A stretch of 64,000 bases of DNA from Leifsonia sp. Root227 (GTDB taxonomy: Bacteria; Actinomycetota; Actinomycetes; Actinomycetales; Microbacteriaceae), in the NCBI RefSeq assembly GCF_001428745.1, contig NZ_LMIO01000004.1, positions 434,001 to 498,000 on the forward strand, in the 5' to 3' direction. Numbering within the stretch: the stretch's first letter is position 1; each line of letters begins with the position of its first letter. The notes beneath the pieces are model-generated. The model searched no databases and was not told where the DNA came from. It worked only from the letters and a program-made list of their open reading frames with translations. Both the position numbers and the translations under genes were made by a program. Positions 22,687 through 31,520 of this stretch are shown piece by piece.

Positions 22687-25635
22687 ATGCCCGACACCCC
22701 CACTCCCGCCGGGTGGAAGGCGCAGGTCTCCGGGCTCACCCGTCCCGCCGCCTCCGCGGCTTCTCTGGCCGCCGCGCCCGCCCGCGCCGCCGCGCTGGGG
22801 CTGCAGTTCGAGCTGCGGGAGCGCACGCGCGCATCCACGGGCCGGTGGGATGCGCCGACGTCCCGCACCGCGACCGCCGCGGCAGTCGCGAACGCAGGCA
22901 AGGGCGCTCGCGGGATGCTGCGGCTGGGGGTGCGTCCCGTCATGCGGAGCGGCACGGGCAACTGGGTTCGCGGGTCGCTCACCTGGTCGGCGCTGCCTCA
23001 TCTGCTCAACCGGTTGTCGCTCGATCCGGCGCAGCACGCCTGGTTCGGGCAGTTCGCCGCGCTGCACCGGGCCGGTCGGGATGTGTATGTGCCAGGCGAG
23101 GCGGACTGGCTCTCCATCGACGAGTTCGCGAGTCCACTGCTGTGGCCGCTGCTCGAGGAAGGGGAGCGGCTGGGCATCGCGCTCGTCACGGGGAAGCGCG
23201 AGACGGATGTCGACGTCGCCGATGGCGCGTCCGTGGCAGTGGATGCGGACACACTGCCAGACGGCGGCCTGCGATTGCGCACGGTCGCCATCGTGGGGGA
23301 GACGGCGCATCCAGGGTCGGCGGCCGGGGCCATCGCCGACCACGGCATCTACCTCTGGAGCCTCGACCCAGTACCCCGGTTCACGCTCGCGCGCACGGCG
23401 AGGCCGCTGAGCGCTGAGCAGCGGCGGCTGCTCGCCGCCGACGACACCATCGAGGTGCCGGCGGACGAGACGGACGAGTTCCTGCGCTCCTACTATCCGC
23501 GGCTGCAGGGCGTGGTCGAGGTGGTGAGCACGGATGCGTCCGTCGAGTTTCCGGAGATCCTGCCGCCCGTGCTCGTACTCACGGCCACCTTCGCCGGGAA
23601 CGACAGGCTCGAACTGGACTGGGCATGGCTGTCCGCGATCGGCGAGGAGCCGGTGGATGCGCATCCCGTGCCCAGCGGACTGGTCGATGCGCTGGGGTGG
23701 CGCCCGCACGCCGCAGAGCTCACCGGGCTCGACGCGGCGGAGTTCTCCGCGACGCTCCTGCCCGCGCTGGAACGCCGGAAGGACGTACGGGTCGACATCG
23801 TCGGGGACCGGCCGGACTACCGCGAGCTGGTGGACACGCCGAAGCTCGTGGTGACCACGGTGGAGACGGACAAGCGCGACTGGTTCGACCTGGGCGTACT
23901 GGTGACCGTCGAGGGGCGCACGATCCCGTTCACTCCGCTGTTCAAGGCGCTCTCGCAGGGCCGGCCGAAGCTGCTCCTGGTCGACAAGTCCTATCTGTCG
24001 CTGCAGCAGCCGGTGTTCGACCGGCTGAGGGCGCTCATCGACGAGGCGAAGTCGCTGGACGAGTGGGAGCCGGGCTCGCTGCGGATCAGCCGGTATCAGG
24101 CGAGCCTCTGGTCGGAGTTCGTGGAGCTCGCCGACGAGGCGCACCAGGCCGAATCGTGGCGGCGTACTGCGGAGGGTCTGCGGGCGATCCGCGATGGCGA
24201 GTCGCCCGACGATGTCGCCGTGCCCGCGTCCGTCGCGGCGACCCTACGGCCATATCAGGTCGACGGCTTCCGCTGGCTCGCCTTCCTGTGGGAGCACGGG
24301 CTGGGCGGCGTCCTCGCCGACGATATGGGGCTCGGCAAGACGCTGCAGACCCTCGCGCTGATCGCCCACGCCCGTGGCAGGGAACCCGGCGGTCCGCCGT
24401 TCCTCGTCGTCGCGCCCACCTCCGTGGTCTCGAACTGGGTCGCGGAGGCCGCGCGATTCACACCGGAGCTCAGCGTGCGCGCCGTCACGGCCACCCAGGC
24501 GAAGAGCCGCCGCCCGCTGCGCACCATCGCGGACGGCGCGGATGTGGTGGTCACGTCGTACGCACTGTTCCGGCTCGACAGCGCCCGCTACCAGGCAGTG
24601 GGATGGGCGGGGCTGATCCTCGACGAGGCGCAGCTCATCAAGAACAGGACATCGAAGGCGCACGAGGCCGCCCGCGATCTGCGGGTGCCGTTCAAGCTCG
24701 CGATCACCGGCACCCCGATGGAGAACGACCTCCTCGACGTCTGGTCCATCTTCCGCGTCGTCTCGCCTGGCCTGCTGCCCCCGCGGTCGAGCTTCACCGA
24801 CCGGTACCTCAAGCCGCTCGCGGCGGGCGACCGACCCGACCTGCTGGTCCGGCTGCGGCAGCGGGTGCGGCCGCTCATGCTGCGGCGCACCAAGGAGGCG
24901 GTCGTGTCCGAGCTTCCGCCGAAGCAGGAGCAGGTGCTGCGCGTCGAGCTGGCACCGAAGCACCGCAGGCTGTACGACCTCGTGCTGCAGCGCGAGCGCC
25001 AGAAGATCCTCGGACTGGTCGACGATCTGGACCGCAACCGCTTCATCGTGTTCCGCTCGCTCACGCTCCTGCGGATGCTGGCGCTCGACGCGACCCTGGT
25101 CGACGCACAGTATGCGGGCATCCCGTCGGCGAAGATCGACGTGCTGCTGGACGAACTCGCCGATGTGGTGGCCGGCGGCCACCGGGCTCTGATCTTCAGC
25201 CAGTTCACGAGTCTGCTGCGCACGGTCGCCGTCCGGCTCGACGAGCGCGGCATCGGGTACGCATACCTCGACGGCTCGACCCGCCGCCGTGACGAGGTCA
25301 TCGACGGCTTCCGGGACGGCGACGCCCCGGCGTTCCTGATCAGCCTCAAGGCGGGCGGTTTCGGCCTGAACCTGACAGAGGCCGACTATGTCTTCCTGCT
25401 CGACCCGTGGTGGAACCCGGCGACGGAGTCGCAGGCCATCGACCGCACCCACCGCATCGGCCAGCAGAAGAACGTGATGGTGTACCGGATGATCGCCGAC
25501 GACACCATCGAAGACAAGGTGATGGCGCTGAAGGAGCGCAAGGCCCGCCTGTTCGAGGCGCTGATGGACGACCCGGGCGGTGCGTTCGACGGGACGCTGA
25601 GTGCGGACGACATCCGGGGGCTGCTCGACAGCTGA
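22687..25635 (+). CDS. SNF2-family DNA helicase/translocase
   Basis: 982 residues. The first ~500 residues are the SNF2-associated region without a clear catalytic motif. Then come the motor motifs: Walker A DDMGLGKT, motif II DEAQ (instead of DEAH), motif III TGTPMEN, motif IV IFSQFTSLL, motif V KAGGFGLNLTEADYV and motif VI QAIDRTHRIGQ. Bacterial SNF2 proteins of this layout (HepA/RapA-distant) remodel protein-DNA complexes; a role in repair or transcription is possible. No restriction or methylase gene is nearby, so a defence system is not indicated. Confidence 0.92.
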   Translation: MPDTPTPAGWKAQVSGLTRPAASAASLAAAPARAAALGLQFELRERTRASTGRWDAPTSRTATAAAVANAGKGARGMLRLGVRPVMRSGTGNWVRGSLTWSALPHLLNRLSLDPAQHAWFGQFAALHRAGRDVYVPGEADWLSIDEFASPLLWPLLEEGERLGIALVTGKRETDVDVADGASVAVDADTLPDGGLRLRTVAIVGETAHPGSAAGAIADHGIYLWSLDPVPRFTLARTARPLSAEQRRLLAADDTIEVPADETDEFLRSYYPRLQGVVEVVSTDASVEFPEILPPVLVLTATFAGNDRLELDWAWLSAIGEEPVDAHPVPSGLVDALGWRPHAAELTGLDAAEFSATLLPALERRKDVRVDIVGDRPDYRELVDTPKLVVTTVETDKRDWFDLGVLVTVEGRTIPFTPLFKALSQGRPKLLLVDKSYLSLQQPVFDRLRALIDEAKSLDEWEPGSLRISRYQASLWSEFVELADEAHQAESWRRTAEGLRAIRDGESPDDVAVPASVAATLRPYQVDGFRWLAFLWEHGLGGVLADDMGLGKTLQTLALIAHARGREPGGPPFLVVAPTSVVSNWVAEAARFTPELSVRAVTATQAKSRRPLRTIADGADVVVTSYALFRLDSARYQAVGWAGLILDEAQLIKNRTSKAHEAARDLRVPFKLAITGTPMENDLLDVWSIFRVVSPGLLPPRSSFTDRYLKPLAAGDRPDLLVRLRQRVRPLMLRRTKEAVVSELPPKQEQVLRVELAPKHRRLYDLVLQRERQKILGLVDDLDRNRFIVFRSLTLLRMLALDATLVDAQYAGIPSAKIDVLLDELADVVAGGHRALIFSQFTSLLRTVAVRLDERGIGYAYLDGSTRRRDEVIDGFRDGDAPAFLISLKAGGFGLNLTEADYVFLLDPWWNPATESQAIDRTHRIGQQKNVMVYRMIADDTIEDKVMALKERKARLFEALMDDPGGAFDGTLSADDIRGLLDS

Positions 25636-25650
25636 GGCGGGATGGGCCCG

Positions 25651-25695
25651 GATGGGCTGGGCCGGGATGGGCTGGGCCGGGATGGGCTGGGCCGG
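25651..25695. repeat. Three 15-bp tandem repeats after the helicase gene
   Basis: Unit GATGGGCTGGGCCGG three times, with a degraded fourth copy just before (25641-25650). Noncoding, 15 bp past the helicase stop. Same unit length as the coding repeats at 710-799 and 31443-31502. Confidence 0.85.
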
Positions 25696-25779
25696 CTTGG
25701 AGCGTTCGTCGAGGTTCGTGTCACATCCCGGACTCGGCCGGTGTCCTGATGGTGCATGGATACGAAAAAGGGAGACACC

Positions 25780-26985
25780 ATGACCACCCAGCACCAGGTC
25801 GTCGTCATCGGCGGAGGATACGCCGGTGTGACCGCCGCCAACCGCCTGACGAAGCGCGACGATGTCGCCGTGACGCTCGTGAACGCGCAGCCGATGTTCG
25901 TGGAGCGCATCCGGCTGCACCAGCTCGTCGGCGGCTCCGACGACGCCGTCGTCGACTTCGGGAAGGTGCTCGCCGACCGCATCCGCCTCGTGGTGGACAC
26001 GGTCGACCGCATCGACGCAGCCCGGCGGACAGTGATCCTCGCGTCCGGCGGCAGCATCGCATACGACCACCTCGTCTACGCGGCGGGAAGCGGCCGCGGC
26101 GACCTCGGGGTGACCGGCGCCGCCGAGCACGCGCTGCCGATCGCCGAGTTCGCGGATGCGGAGCGGCTACGGGATGCGCTCGCCGCGGCAGATCCGGCGG
26201 CTCCGGTGAGCGTCGTGGGCGCCGGCCCGGCCGGCATCGAGACCGCAGCGGAGCTCGCCGAGCAGGGCCGTGACGTCGTGCTGTTCTGCGCCGGTCAGCT
26301 CGGCCCGTCGCTGCACCAGCGCGCTCGCCGGGTGGTCGCACGCCGCCTGGCCGCCATCGGCGTGCGGATCGAGGACGGCCCAGGCTCGCGGGTGACCGCT
26401 GTGACTCCGGATGCGGTCGAGCTGTCAGACGGTCGCCGCATCCCGAGCGCGGTGACGATCTGGGCGACCGGCTTCGGCGTGCCCGACCTCGCGCGCCGCA
26501 GCGGCCTGACGACCGACGCGATCGGTCGCCTGGTCACGGACGAGACACTGACGAGCGTGGACGACGACAGGATCGTGGCGGCGGGCGACTCTGCCGCTCC
26601 GTCCGACGTTCCGGTGCGGATGAGCTGCCAGGCGGCGGGCCCGCTCGGCGGTCACGCGGCCGACACGGTGCTGCGCAGGATCGCGGGAGAGCAGCCGACG
26701 CCGTTCTCCCTCGGCTTCGTCGGCCTCTGCCTGAGCCTCGGACGCGACAGCGGGATCTTCCAGTTCGAGCACAGGGACGACACCGCGACGCGCGCGTTCA
26801 TCTCCGGCCGCGCGGGCGCGAAGGTGAAGGCGCTGGTGTGCTGGGGAACGGTCGAGCAGCTCACGCTCGAAGCGCGGCACCCGGGAGCGACCAGGCTGCC
26901 GGCGGCCTTCGGCGATCGGGACCGCCGCCGTATGCTCGCAGAGTCGGACACGCTGGCGGTGGCCGGACGAGGGGAGCGGAAGTGA
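25780..26985 (+). CDS. NAD(P)/FAD oxidoreductase, NDH-2-like
   Basis: 401 residues from ATG 25780, preceded by GGGAGA. FAD-binding GGGYAGVTAAN at residues 11-21, second dinucleotide fold VVGAGPAGIETA near 147-158, and ATGFGVPD/AAGDS near the end. The pattern fits type II NADH dehydrogenase/AIF-like flavoproteins that move electrons from NADH to a quinone. The stop overlaps the start of a SigJ-type sigma factor (GTGA), an arrangement often seen in actinobacteria and suggesting that the sigma factor controls or is co-expressed with this redox enzyme. Confidence 0.88.
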   Translation: MTTQHQVVVIGGGYAGVTAANRLTKRDDVAVTLVNAQPMFVERIRLHQLVGGSDDAVVDFGKVLADRIRLVVDTVDRIDAARRTVILASGGSIAYDHLVYAAGSGRGDLGVTGAAEHALPIAEFADAERLRDALAAADPAAPVSVVGAGPAGIETAAELAEQGRDVVLFCAGQLGPSLHQRARRVVARRLAAIGVRIEDGPGSRVTAVTPDAVELSDGRRIPSAVTIWATGFGVPDLARRSGLTTDAIGRLVTDETLTSVDDDRIVAAGDSAAPSDVPVRMSCQAAGPLGGHAADTVLRRIAGEQPTPFSLGFVGLCLSLGRDSGIFQFEHRDDTATRAFISGRAGAKVKALVCWGTVEQLTLEARHPGATRLPAAFGDRDRRRMLAESDTLAVAGRGERK

Positions 26986-27974
26986 GCGGGGATGCACGTG
27001 GGGACGAGCCGGGCGTTGCGCGGGGGGACGAGCCGCGCGGCGAGCTGACTGACGAGCTCGCGGACGAGCAGGCAGACGAGGGAGACGCCGCCTCCGAGGA
27101 CGCGACGGAGTTCTTCGTCGCGCACCGCAACCTCCTGTTCACGGTCGCTTACGAAATGCTCGGCTCCGCGGCCGACGCGGAGGACGTGCTGCAGGAGACC
27201 TGGCTGCGCTGGGTTCGCGTCGACCGGTCGAAGGTCCAGAACGAGCGCGCATACCTGGTGAGGATCGCGACCAGGCTGGCGCTCAACCGGCTGCGTTCCG
27301 TGCAGCGTCGCCGCGAGGCGTATGTCGGCCCGTGGCTGCCAGAGCCGCTGCTGACCGCGCCGGACGTCGCTGAGGACGCCGAGCTCGCGGAGAGCGTCTC
27401 GATGGCGCTGATGGTGGTGCTGGAGACCCTCGGCCCGACCGAGCGCGTGGTGTTCGTGCTGCGCGAGGTGTTCGGATTCAGCTTCGACGAGATCGCGGCC
27501 GCCGTCGACAGGGCTCCGGCCACGGTGCGGCAGATCGCCCACCGCGCCCGCGGCCACGTCGAGGCCAGGCGTCCGCGCGTCCCGGTGTCGGCCGCGGAGG
27601 CGCGGGCCGCGCTTGAGGCGTTCCGTGTCGCCGTGGAGACCGGGAACACGGAAGCGGTGCTGTCCGTGCTCGCGCCAGACGTCGTGCTCGTCAGCGACGG
27701 AGGTGGTCTGAAACAGGCGGCACTCCGCCCGATCGTCGGCGCGGACAAGGTGGCGCGCTTCATCGCCGGCGGCATCCGCAAGACGGGCGCGACGGTCACC
27801 GGCGCTCCGACCACGGTCAACGGCAACCCTGCCCTGGTCCTCAGCGTCGACGGCGTGATGGACGGCGTCCTCGCCGCCCAGGTCGCTGACGGCCGCATCG
27901 TCGGCCTCTACTTCGTCCGCAACCCGCAGAAGCTCACCAGGGTCACGGAGGAGACGCCGCTGTCGCGCCGGTGA
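26982..27974 (+). CDS. ECF RNA polymerase sigma factor, SigJ type
   Basis: 330 residues from GTG 26982 with GGGGAG upstream. An acidic, Glu/Asp-rich N-terminal extension of about 40 residues precedes sigma region 2 (LLFTVAYEMLGSAADAEDVLQ) and region 4 (EVFGFSFDEIAAAVD). The C-terminal ~110 residues form a SnoaL-like domain (EAFRVAVETGNTEAVLSVLA), as in SigJ, where this domain contacts the core and replaces a separate anti-sigma factor. The acidic extension is unusual and may come from choosing the overlapping GTG. Confidence 0.88.
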   Translation: MSGDARGDEPGVARGDEPRGELTDELADEQADEGDAASEDATEFFVAHRNLLFTVAYEMLGSAADAEDVLQETWLRWVRVDRSKVQNERAYLVRIATRLALNRLRSVQRRREAYVGPWLPEPLLTAPDVAEDAELAESVSMALMVVLETLGPTERVVFVLREVFGFSFDEIAAAVDRAPATVRQIAHRARGHVEARRPRVPVSAAEARAALEAFRVAVETGNTEAVLSVLAPDVVLVSDGGGLKQAALRPIVGADKVARFIAGGIRKTGATVTGAPTTVNGNPALVLSVDGVMDGVLAAQVADGRIVGLYFVRNPQKLTRVTEETPLSRR

Positions 27975-28015
27975 GGGTGGATGCGCGTGCGGCGTTGCCT
28001 CGGTACTCTGGGCCG

Positions 28016-28291
28016 ATGCGGGGGATCGTGGTGTGGGCGCTGCTCACTGTTGCTGTCGTGCTGGTCGTGATCGGCGGAGCCGTGCTGCTGTTCGTGCCGG
28101 CCACGTTCGGCTGGACCGCGTACTCGCCGCTGTCGTCCAGCACGTTCAGCGGCATGTACCCGCTGACCGAGGAGCGTGCGATCGGCGCGACCTGCGCGAT
28201 CGTCGGTCTGCTGATCGGCGCCGGCCTGGTCGGCTGGGGGATCGGGCGCCGGTCGGCGTCGCGCCCCGGTCAGGATGACGAGCAACCCTGA
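28016..28291 (+). CDS. Small two-helix membrane protein
   Basis: 91 residues from ATG 28016, six bases after TACTCT and so probably leaderless. Two hydrophobic segments, GIVVWALLTVAVVLVVIGGAVLLF (residues 3-26; split for length) and ATCAIVGLLIGAGLVGWGIG near 58-77, with a loop between them that would lie outside the cell. No family recognised. A hairpin (28298-28347) follows the stop. Confidence 0.6.
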   Translation: MRGIVVWALLTVAVVLVVIGGAVLLFVPATFGWTAYSPLSSSTFSGMYPLTEERAIGATCAIVGLLIGAGLVGWGIGRRSASRPGQDDEQP

Positions 28292-28297
28292 CCCACT

Positions 28298-28347
28298 GAA
28301 ATCCAATGTATGCGCCCTGGTCTGGGGGCGCGGAGTCAGTGGATTTC
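28298..28347. repeat. Nested inverted repeat, ~50 bp
   Basis: Outer arms GAAATCCA and TGGATTTC, inner arms GCGCCC and GGGCGC, with an 8-base loop. It follows a small membrane-protein gene and lies just before the nuclease gene. It may act as terminator or attenuator. Not obviously related to the 68-bp element. Confidence 0.55.
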
Positions 28348-28364
28348 CTGAAAGACTGCTGTTC

Positions 28365-29510
28365 GTGTCTGCTTCGCGCCCCACCCTGCAATCGTCCGCC
28401 GAGAGCAGCGGAGAGCGGGCAGGCCGGCCGGCGCACCACGATCGCCGGGAGAGCCTGCGACGGCGAGCAGCGGCCGTCGTCGTCGCCGCGGGGCTGATCG
28501 CGGCCCTCGCCGCCTGCGGGGCGACCGCCGCAACGCCCCAGAGCAACGGAGCGGCGCGCAGCTCCACGCCGACCCCCGCCGTCACCCCCGAGCCGGATGC
28601 GCCCGATCTGGTCTCCGCGCCGGTCGACGCCGCATCCGTCGTCGCCTCGGCCACGCAGACCACCGCGACCGCCCTCCTGGAGACGCTGCCGGTCAAGGGA
28701 CGCGCGCCCAAGACCGGCTACGACCGCACGGGCGAGTTCGGCGCGGCGTGGCTCGACGTCGACCGCAACGGATGCGACACGCGCAACGACATCCTCGGCC
28801 GCGACCTCCACCCGGCGACGGTGAGCGGCGGCTGCCGGGTGGTGTCGGGGACGCTGCTGGACGCGTATACGGGAAAGACGATCCCGTTCACCCGCGGGAA
28901 CACCACATCGCTGGCCGTGCAGATCGACCACGTCGTCCCGCTGCTGAACGCGTGGGAGACCGGCGCCCAGAACCTGACGCAGGCACAGCGGATCAGTCTG
29001 GCGAACGACCCCCTGAACCTGATCGCGGTCGGAGCCGCCGTCAACGCCCAGAAGAGCGCGGGCGACGCAGCCACGTGGGTGCCGCCGAAGAAGGACTTCC
29101 GGTGCGCGTACGTCGCCCGCCAGGTGTCGGTGAAGGCCACATACGGACTGTGGGTGACGAAGGCCGAGCACGACGCCATCGCCCGCGTGCTCTCCGGATG
29201 CGCGGACCAGCAGGCACCCGTGTCGCCGTTCGCACCGCTTCCCGTTCCGCAGCCGGAGTCGACGGCCGAATCGGTGAACGCCGACCCTGCGCCGCCCGCA
29301 CCCGCTGCGCCTGCGCCGGCTCCGCCTGCGCCGGCTCCGCCAGCCCCCGGCCCGCCCGCTCCGCCAGCCCCGGCTCCGCCCGCGCCCGCCGACGCCTTCT
29401 ACCCCAATTGCGCAGCAGCACGGGCGGCAGGCGTCGCGCCCATCCACGTCGGCGAGCCCGGCTACTCGCGCAAGCTCGACCGTGACGGGGACGGCGTCGC
29501 CTGCGAGTAG
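28365..29510 (+). CDS. Secreted HNH endonuclease with Excalibur domain
   Basis: 381 residues from GTG 28365; an ATG at 28275 would read through the hairpin and is less likely. Basic N-terminus, hydrophobic segment AAAVVVAAGLIAALAACG with possible lipobox, then a Thr/Pro-rich linker. The nuclease part (DUF1524/HNH-like) has RNGCDTRNDIL and IDHVVPL, with the His as likely catalytic residue. A Pro/Ala repeat of about 35 residues leads to a C-terminal Excalibur motif, NCAAARAAG and DRDGDGVACE, a predicted calcium-binding hook. The likely job is degrading nucleic acid outside the cell or at the wall. Confidence 0.82.
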   Translation: MSASRPTLQSSAESSGERAGRPAHHDRRESLRRRAAAVVVAAGLIAALAACGATAATPQSNGAARSSTPTPAVTPEPDAPDLVSAPVDAASVVASATQTTATALLETLPVKGRAPKTGYDRTGEFGAAWLDVDRNGCDTRNDILGRDLHPATVSGGCRVVSGTLLDAYTGKTIPFTRGNTTSLAVQIDHVVPLLNAWETGAQNLTQAQRISLANDPLNLIAVGAAVNAQKSAGDAATWVPPKKDFRCAYVARQVSVKATYGLWVTKAEHDAIARVLSGCADQQAPVSPFAPLPVPQPESTAESVNADPAPPAPAAPAPAPPAPAPPAPGPPAPPAPAPPAPADAFYPNCAAARAAGVAPIHVGEPGYSRKLDRDGDGVACE

Positions 29511-29534
29511 CCGGTCAGCACCGTCCGCGCGCCC

Positions 29535-30458
29535 CTACCGGCGAAGCGCAGCCACGGCTATCTTCGTCGCCTCGGCGAGCAGAGCGTTGTCCGGCGTCGC
29601 GTCCGGCGCGTCCTTCCTCGTCAGCACCACCACGACGATCGGCGCCCGCCCTGCCGGGTACACCACGGCGATGTCGTCGCGCACGCCGTACTCGCCCGTT
29701 CCGGTCTTGTCGGCGACCGGCCAGGCGGGGTCGACGCCTGCGCGGATGGTGTCGTCGCCCGTCGTGTTGTCGAGCATCGTGTTCCGCAGCAGTGTGCGGT
29801 CGGCGGTCTCGAGGGTCTTCCCCAGCACCACCGAGCGCAGGTCGGTGGCGAACTGGGCGGCCGTCGTCGTGTCGCGGGGGTCGCCGGGGATCGCCGCGTT
29901 GAGGTCGGGTTCGACGCGGTCGACGTTCGTGACGCGGTCGCCGATCCCGCGCATCCACTGTTCCACCGCATCCGGGCCGCCGAGACGGGCGACGAGCAGG
30001 TTGGCCGCCGTGTTGTCGCTGAAGCGGAGCATGGCGTCGATGAGCTCGCGCACGGTCATGCCGGTGTCGACGAAGCGGCTCGTGATCGGGGCGTAGTCGA
30101 GGAGGTCTGCTTGCGTGTAGTGGATGACGGTATCGAGGTCGGCCGTCGTCGCGCGCTGCAGGGTGGCGGCGGCGATGAACGTCTTGTTCGACGACGCGAA
30201 CGGGAAGCGCTCGTCCGCCCGGAAGCCGACGGTGCGCCCGCTGCCGGTGTCGATCGCGGTGACCCCGAGGGCCGCTGCGTGGCTGCGCTCGAGAGCGGCG
30301 AACGCCCGCGTCGTGGCCTCGGAGGTACCGGAGGTGGACGAGACAGCGGCCGTCGGCGCAAGGGCGGTCGGCGAGGCCACCTGACATCCGGTGACCGCGG
30401 TGGAGACCGCGACGGACACCACCGCGGCGCGGAGGACGAATCGTGTGCGAGAGTTCAT
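29535..30458 (-). CDS. Class A beta-lactamase
   Basis: 307 residues from ATG 30458 with a GAGG-rich ribosome site. Signal peptide ending near the lipobox-like VTGC, so it may be a lipoprotein. All class A landmarks are present: SxxK as SSNK, SDN as FSDNTAANLL, the omega-loop Glu in VEPDLN, and KTG as DKTGTGEYG. It should hydrolyse penicillin-type beta-lactams outside the membrane. It is divergent from a LysR regulator 87 bp away, the same layout as ampC/ampR, so induction by cell-wall fragments is a fair inference. Confidence 0.93.
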   Translation of the reverse strand: MNSRTRFVLRAAVVSVAVSTAVTGCQVASPTALAPTAAVSSTSGTSEATTRAFAALERSHAAALGVTAIDTGSGRTVGFRADERFPFASSNKTFIAAATLQRATTADLDTVIHYTQADLLDYAPITSRFVDTGMTVRELIDAMLRFSDNTAANLLVARLGGPDAVEQWMRGIGDRVTNVDRVEPDLNAAIPGDPRDTTTAAQFATDLRSVVLGKTLETADRTLLRNTMLDNTTGDDTIRAGVDPAWPVADKTGTGEYGVRDDIAVVYPAGRAPIVVVVLTRKDAPDATPDNALLAEATKIAVAALRR

Positions 30459-30533
30459 CCCCTCACCCTCGCCTGTCCGACTCATCCCGTCGAAGACCGG
30501 ATCGCGCCGACCCATGCTGATCGGGCATGAGCG

Positions 30534-30548
30534 TAGGCTGCTGCGGTG
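30534..30548 (+). promoter_or_regulatory. -10 box and leaderless GTG of LysR gene
   Basis: TAGGCT at 30534-30539, six bases, then GTG at 30546. The 87-bp divergent gap also has to hold the beta-lactamase promoter and any LysR binding site. Confidence 0.45.
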
Positions 30549-31520
30549 GACCTGATCGCGGCTTTCCGGGTGCTCGTCGAACTCGACGAGCGCGGCACGG
30601 TCACGCGCGCGGCCGCTGCCCTGGATGTGGCGCAGTCCGTCGCGAGCCGCCGCATCCTTGCGCTCGAGCGGCACTTCGGCGCGCCGCTCCTCGAACGGAA
30701 CGCGCGCCGCGCGGTCCTCACGGCGTTCGGCCGCGACCTCGTGCCGTCCGCGCGCAGGCTGGTCCGCCTGGCCGACGAGGTGGAGCTCGACGCCGAACGC
30801 GCGCGGCTCCGCCCTGTGACGGTCGCGGTGCCGACCGGATGCCCGACCAGGGATCTCGCGGTCGCCGATGCGGCAGGTCGCGCTGTCGGCCTGCGGCTGG
30901 AGTTCCGCACGGCGCCTCCTCTCCGGCGCGCCGAGCTGGCAACGACCCTCGCGGTGCGGGTCGCGGTGCTCGCTGTGCCGGCGGATGAGGCGGCCTGGAT
31001 CGCGGAGCTCGGCGCCGCGGGGCGCCGCCCGTCCGATCGCCCGCTCCGGCTGGACGGGCTGCGCACGTCCCGCGGCGCCAGCGCGCGACGGGATGGTGAC
31101 GCTGGCTCACGCATCCGGATCGGGCCGGAGGACGACCTCCCGCACGTCCGGGACCTGCTCACCCGCGCCGGTTACGCCGCCGGACTCCTGCCAGGGCAGC
31201 TCCCGGTGGATGCGTCGATCACGTCCGCCCTCGCCGCGGTGCTCGCCGACGGGGATCTGCTGCTCTGCACCAGAGCGGAGGCGGACGACCTCGGGCTGCA
31301 CTGGCGGCCCTTCGCCGGGCTCGACATCGCCCGCGGTTACGCCCTCGCCGGGGACAGCGCGCACGACGTGGACGTGGTGCGCGCGGCGGTAGCGGATGAG
31401 CTCGCGGCGGCGCTCGGTGCGGTGGATGCGCTGCGACCGCCCGCGGTGCGGGCGCTCGGGGTGCGATCGCCTGCGGTGCGACCGCCTGCGGTGCGACCGC
31501 CCGGAGACCCGCATGCCTGA
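30546..31520 (+). CDS. LysR-family transcriptional regulator (AmpR-like position)
   Basis: 324 residues. N-terminal winged helix-turn-helix (residues 1-60: LVELDERGTVTRAAAALDVAQSVASRRI) followed by a coiled linker and a degenerate LysR substrate domain. The C-terminal ~25 residues are four 5-residue steps of the AVRPP type made by a 15-bp repeat. It lies between two beta-lactamase-like genes: one divergent, one overlapping its 3' end by 8 bp. By analogy with AmpR it may control both; this rests on position, not sequence. Confidence 0.87.
   Translation: MDLIAAFRVLVELDERGTVTRAAAALDVAQSVASRRILALERHFGAPLLERNARRAVLTAFGRDLVPSARRLVRLADEVELDAERARLRPVTVAVPTGCPTRDLAVADAAGRAVGLRLEFRTAPPLRRAELATTLAVRVAVLAVPADEAAWIAELGAAGRRPSDRPLRLDGLRTSRGASARRDGDAGSRIRIGPEDDLPHVRDLLTRAGYAAGLLPGQLPVDASITSALAAVLADGDLLLCTRAEADDLGLHWRPFAGLDIARGYALAGDSAHDVDVVRAAVADELAAALGAVDALRPPAVRALGVRSPAVRPPAVRPPGDPHA
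31443..31502 (+). repeat. Four degenerate 15-bp repeats at LysR C-terminus
   Basis: Unit GCGGTGCGACCGCCT; the last two copies differ by one base and the first two are more diverged. Encodes AVRPP-like steps immediately before the start of the next gene. Confidence 0.85.

Noticed and set aside
22687..25635. SNF2 helicase as part of a defence system such as DISARM
   Set aside because: No methylase, DUF1998, PLD or nuclease partner beside it; neighbours are an SDR and a flavoprotein.
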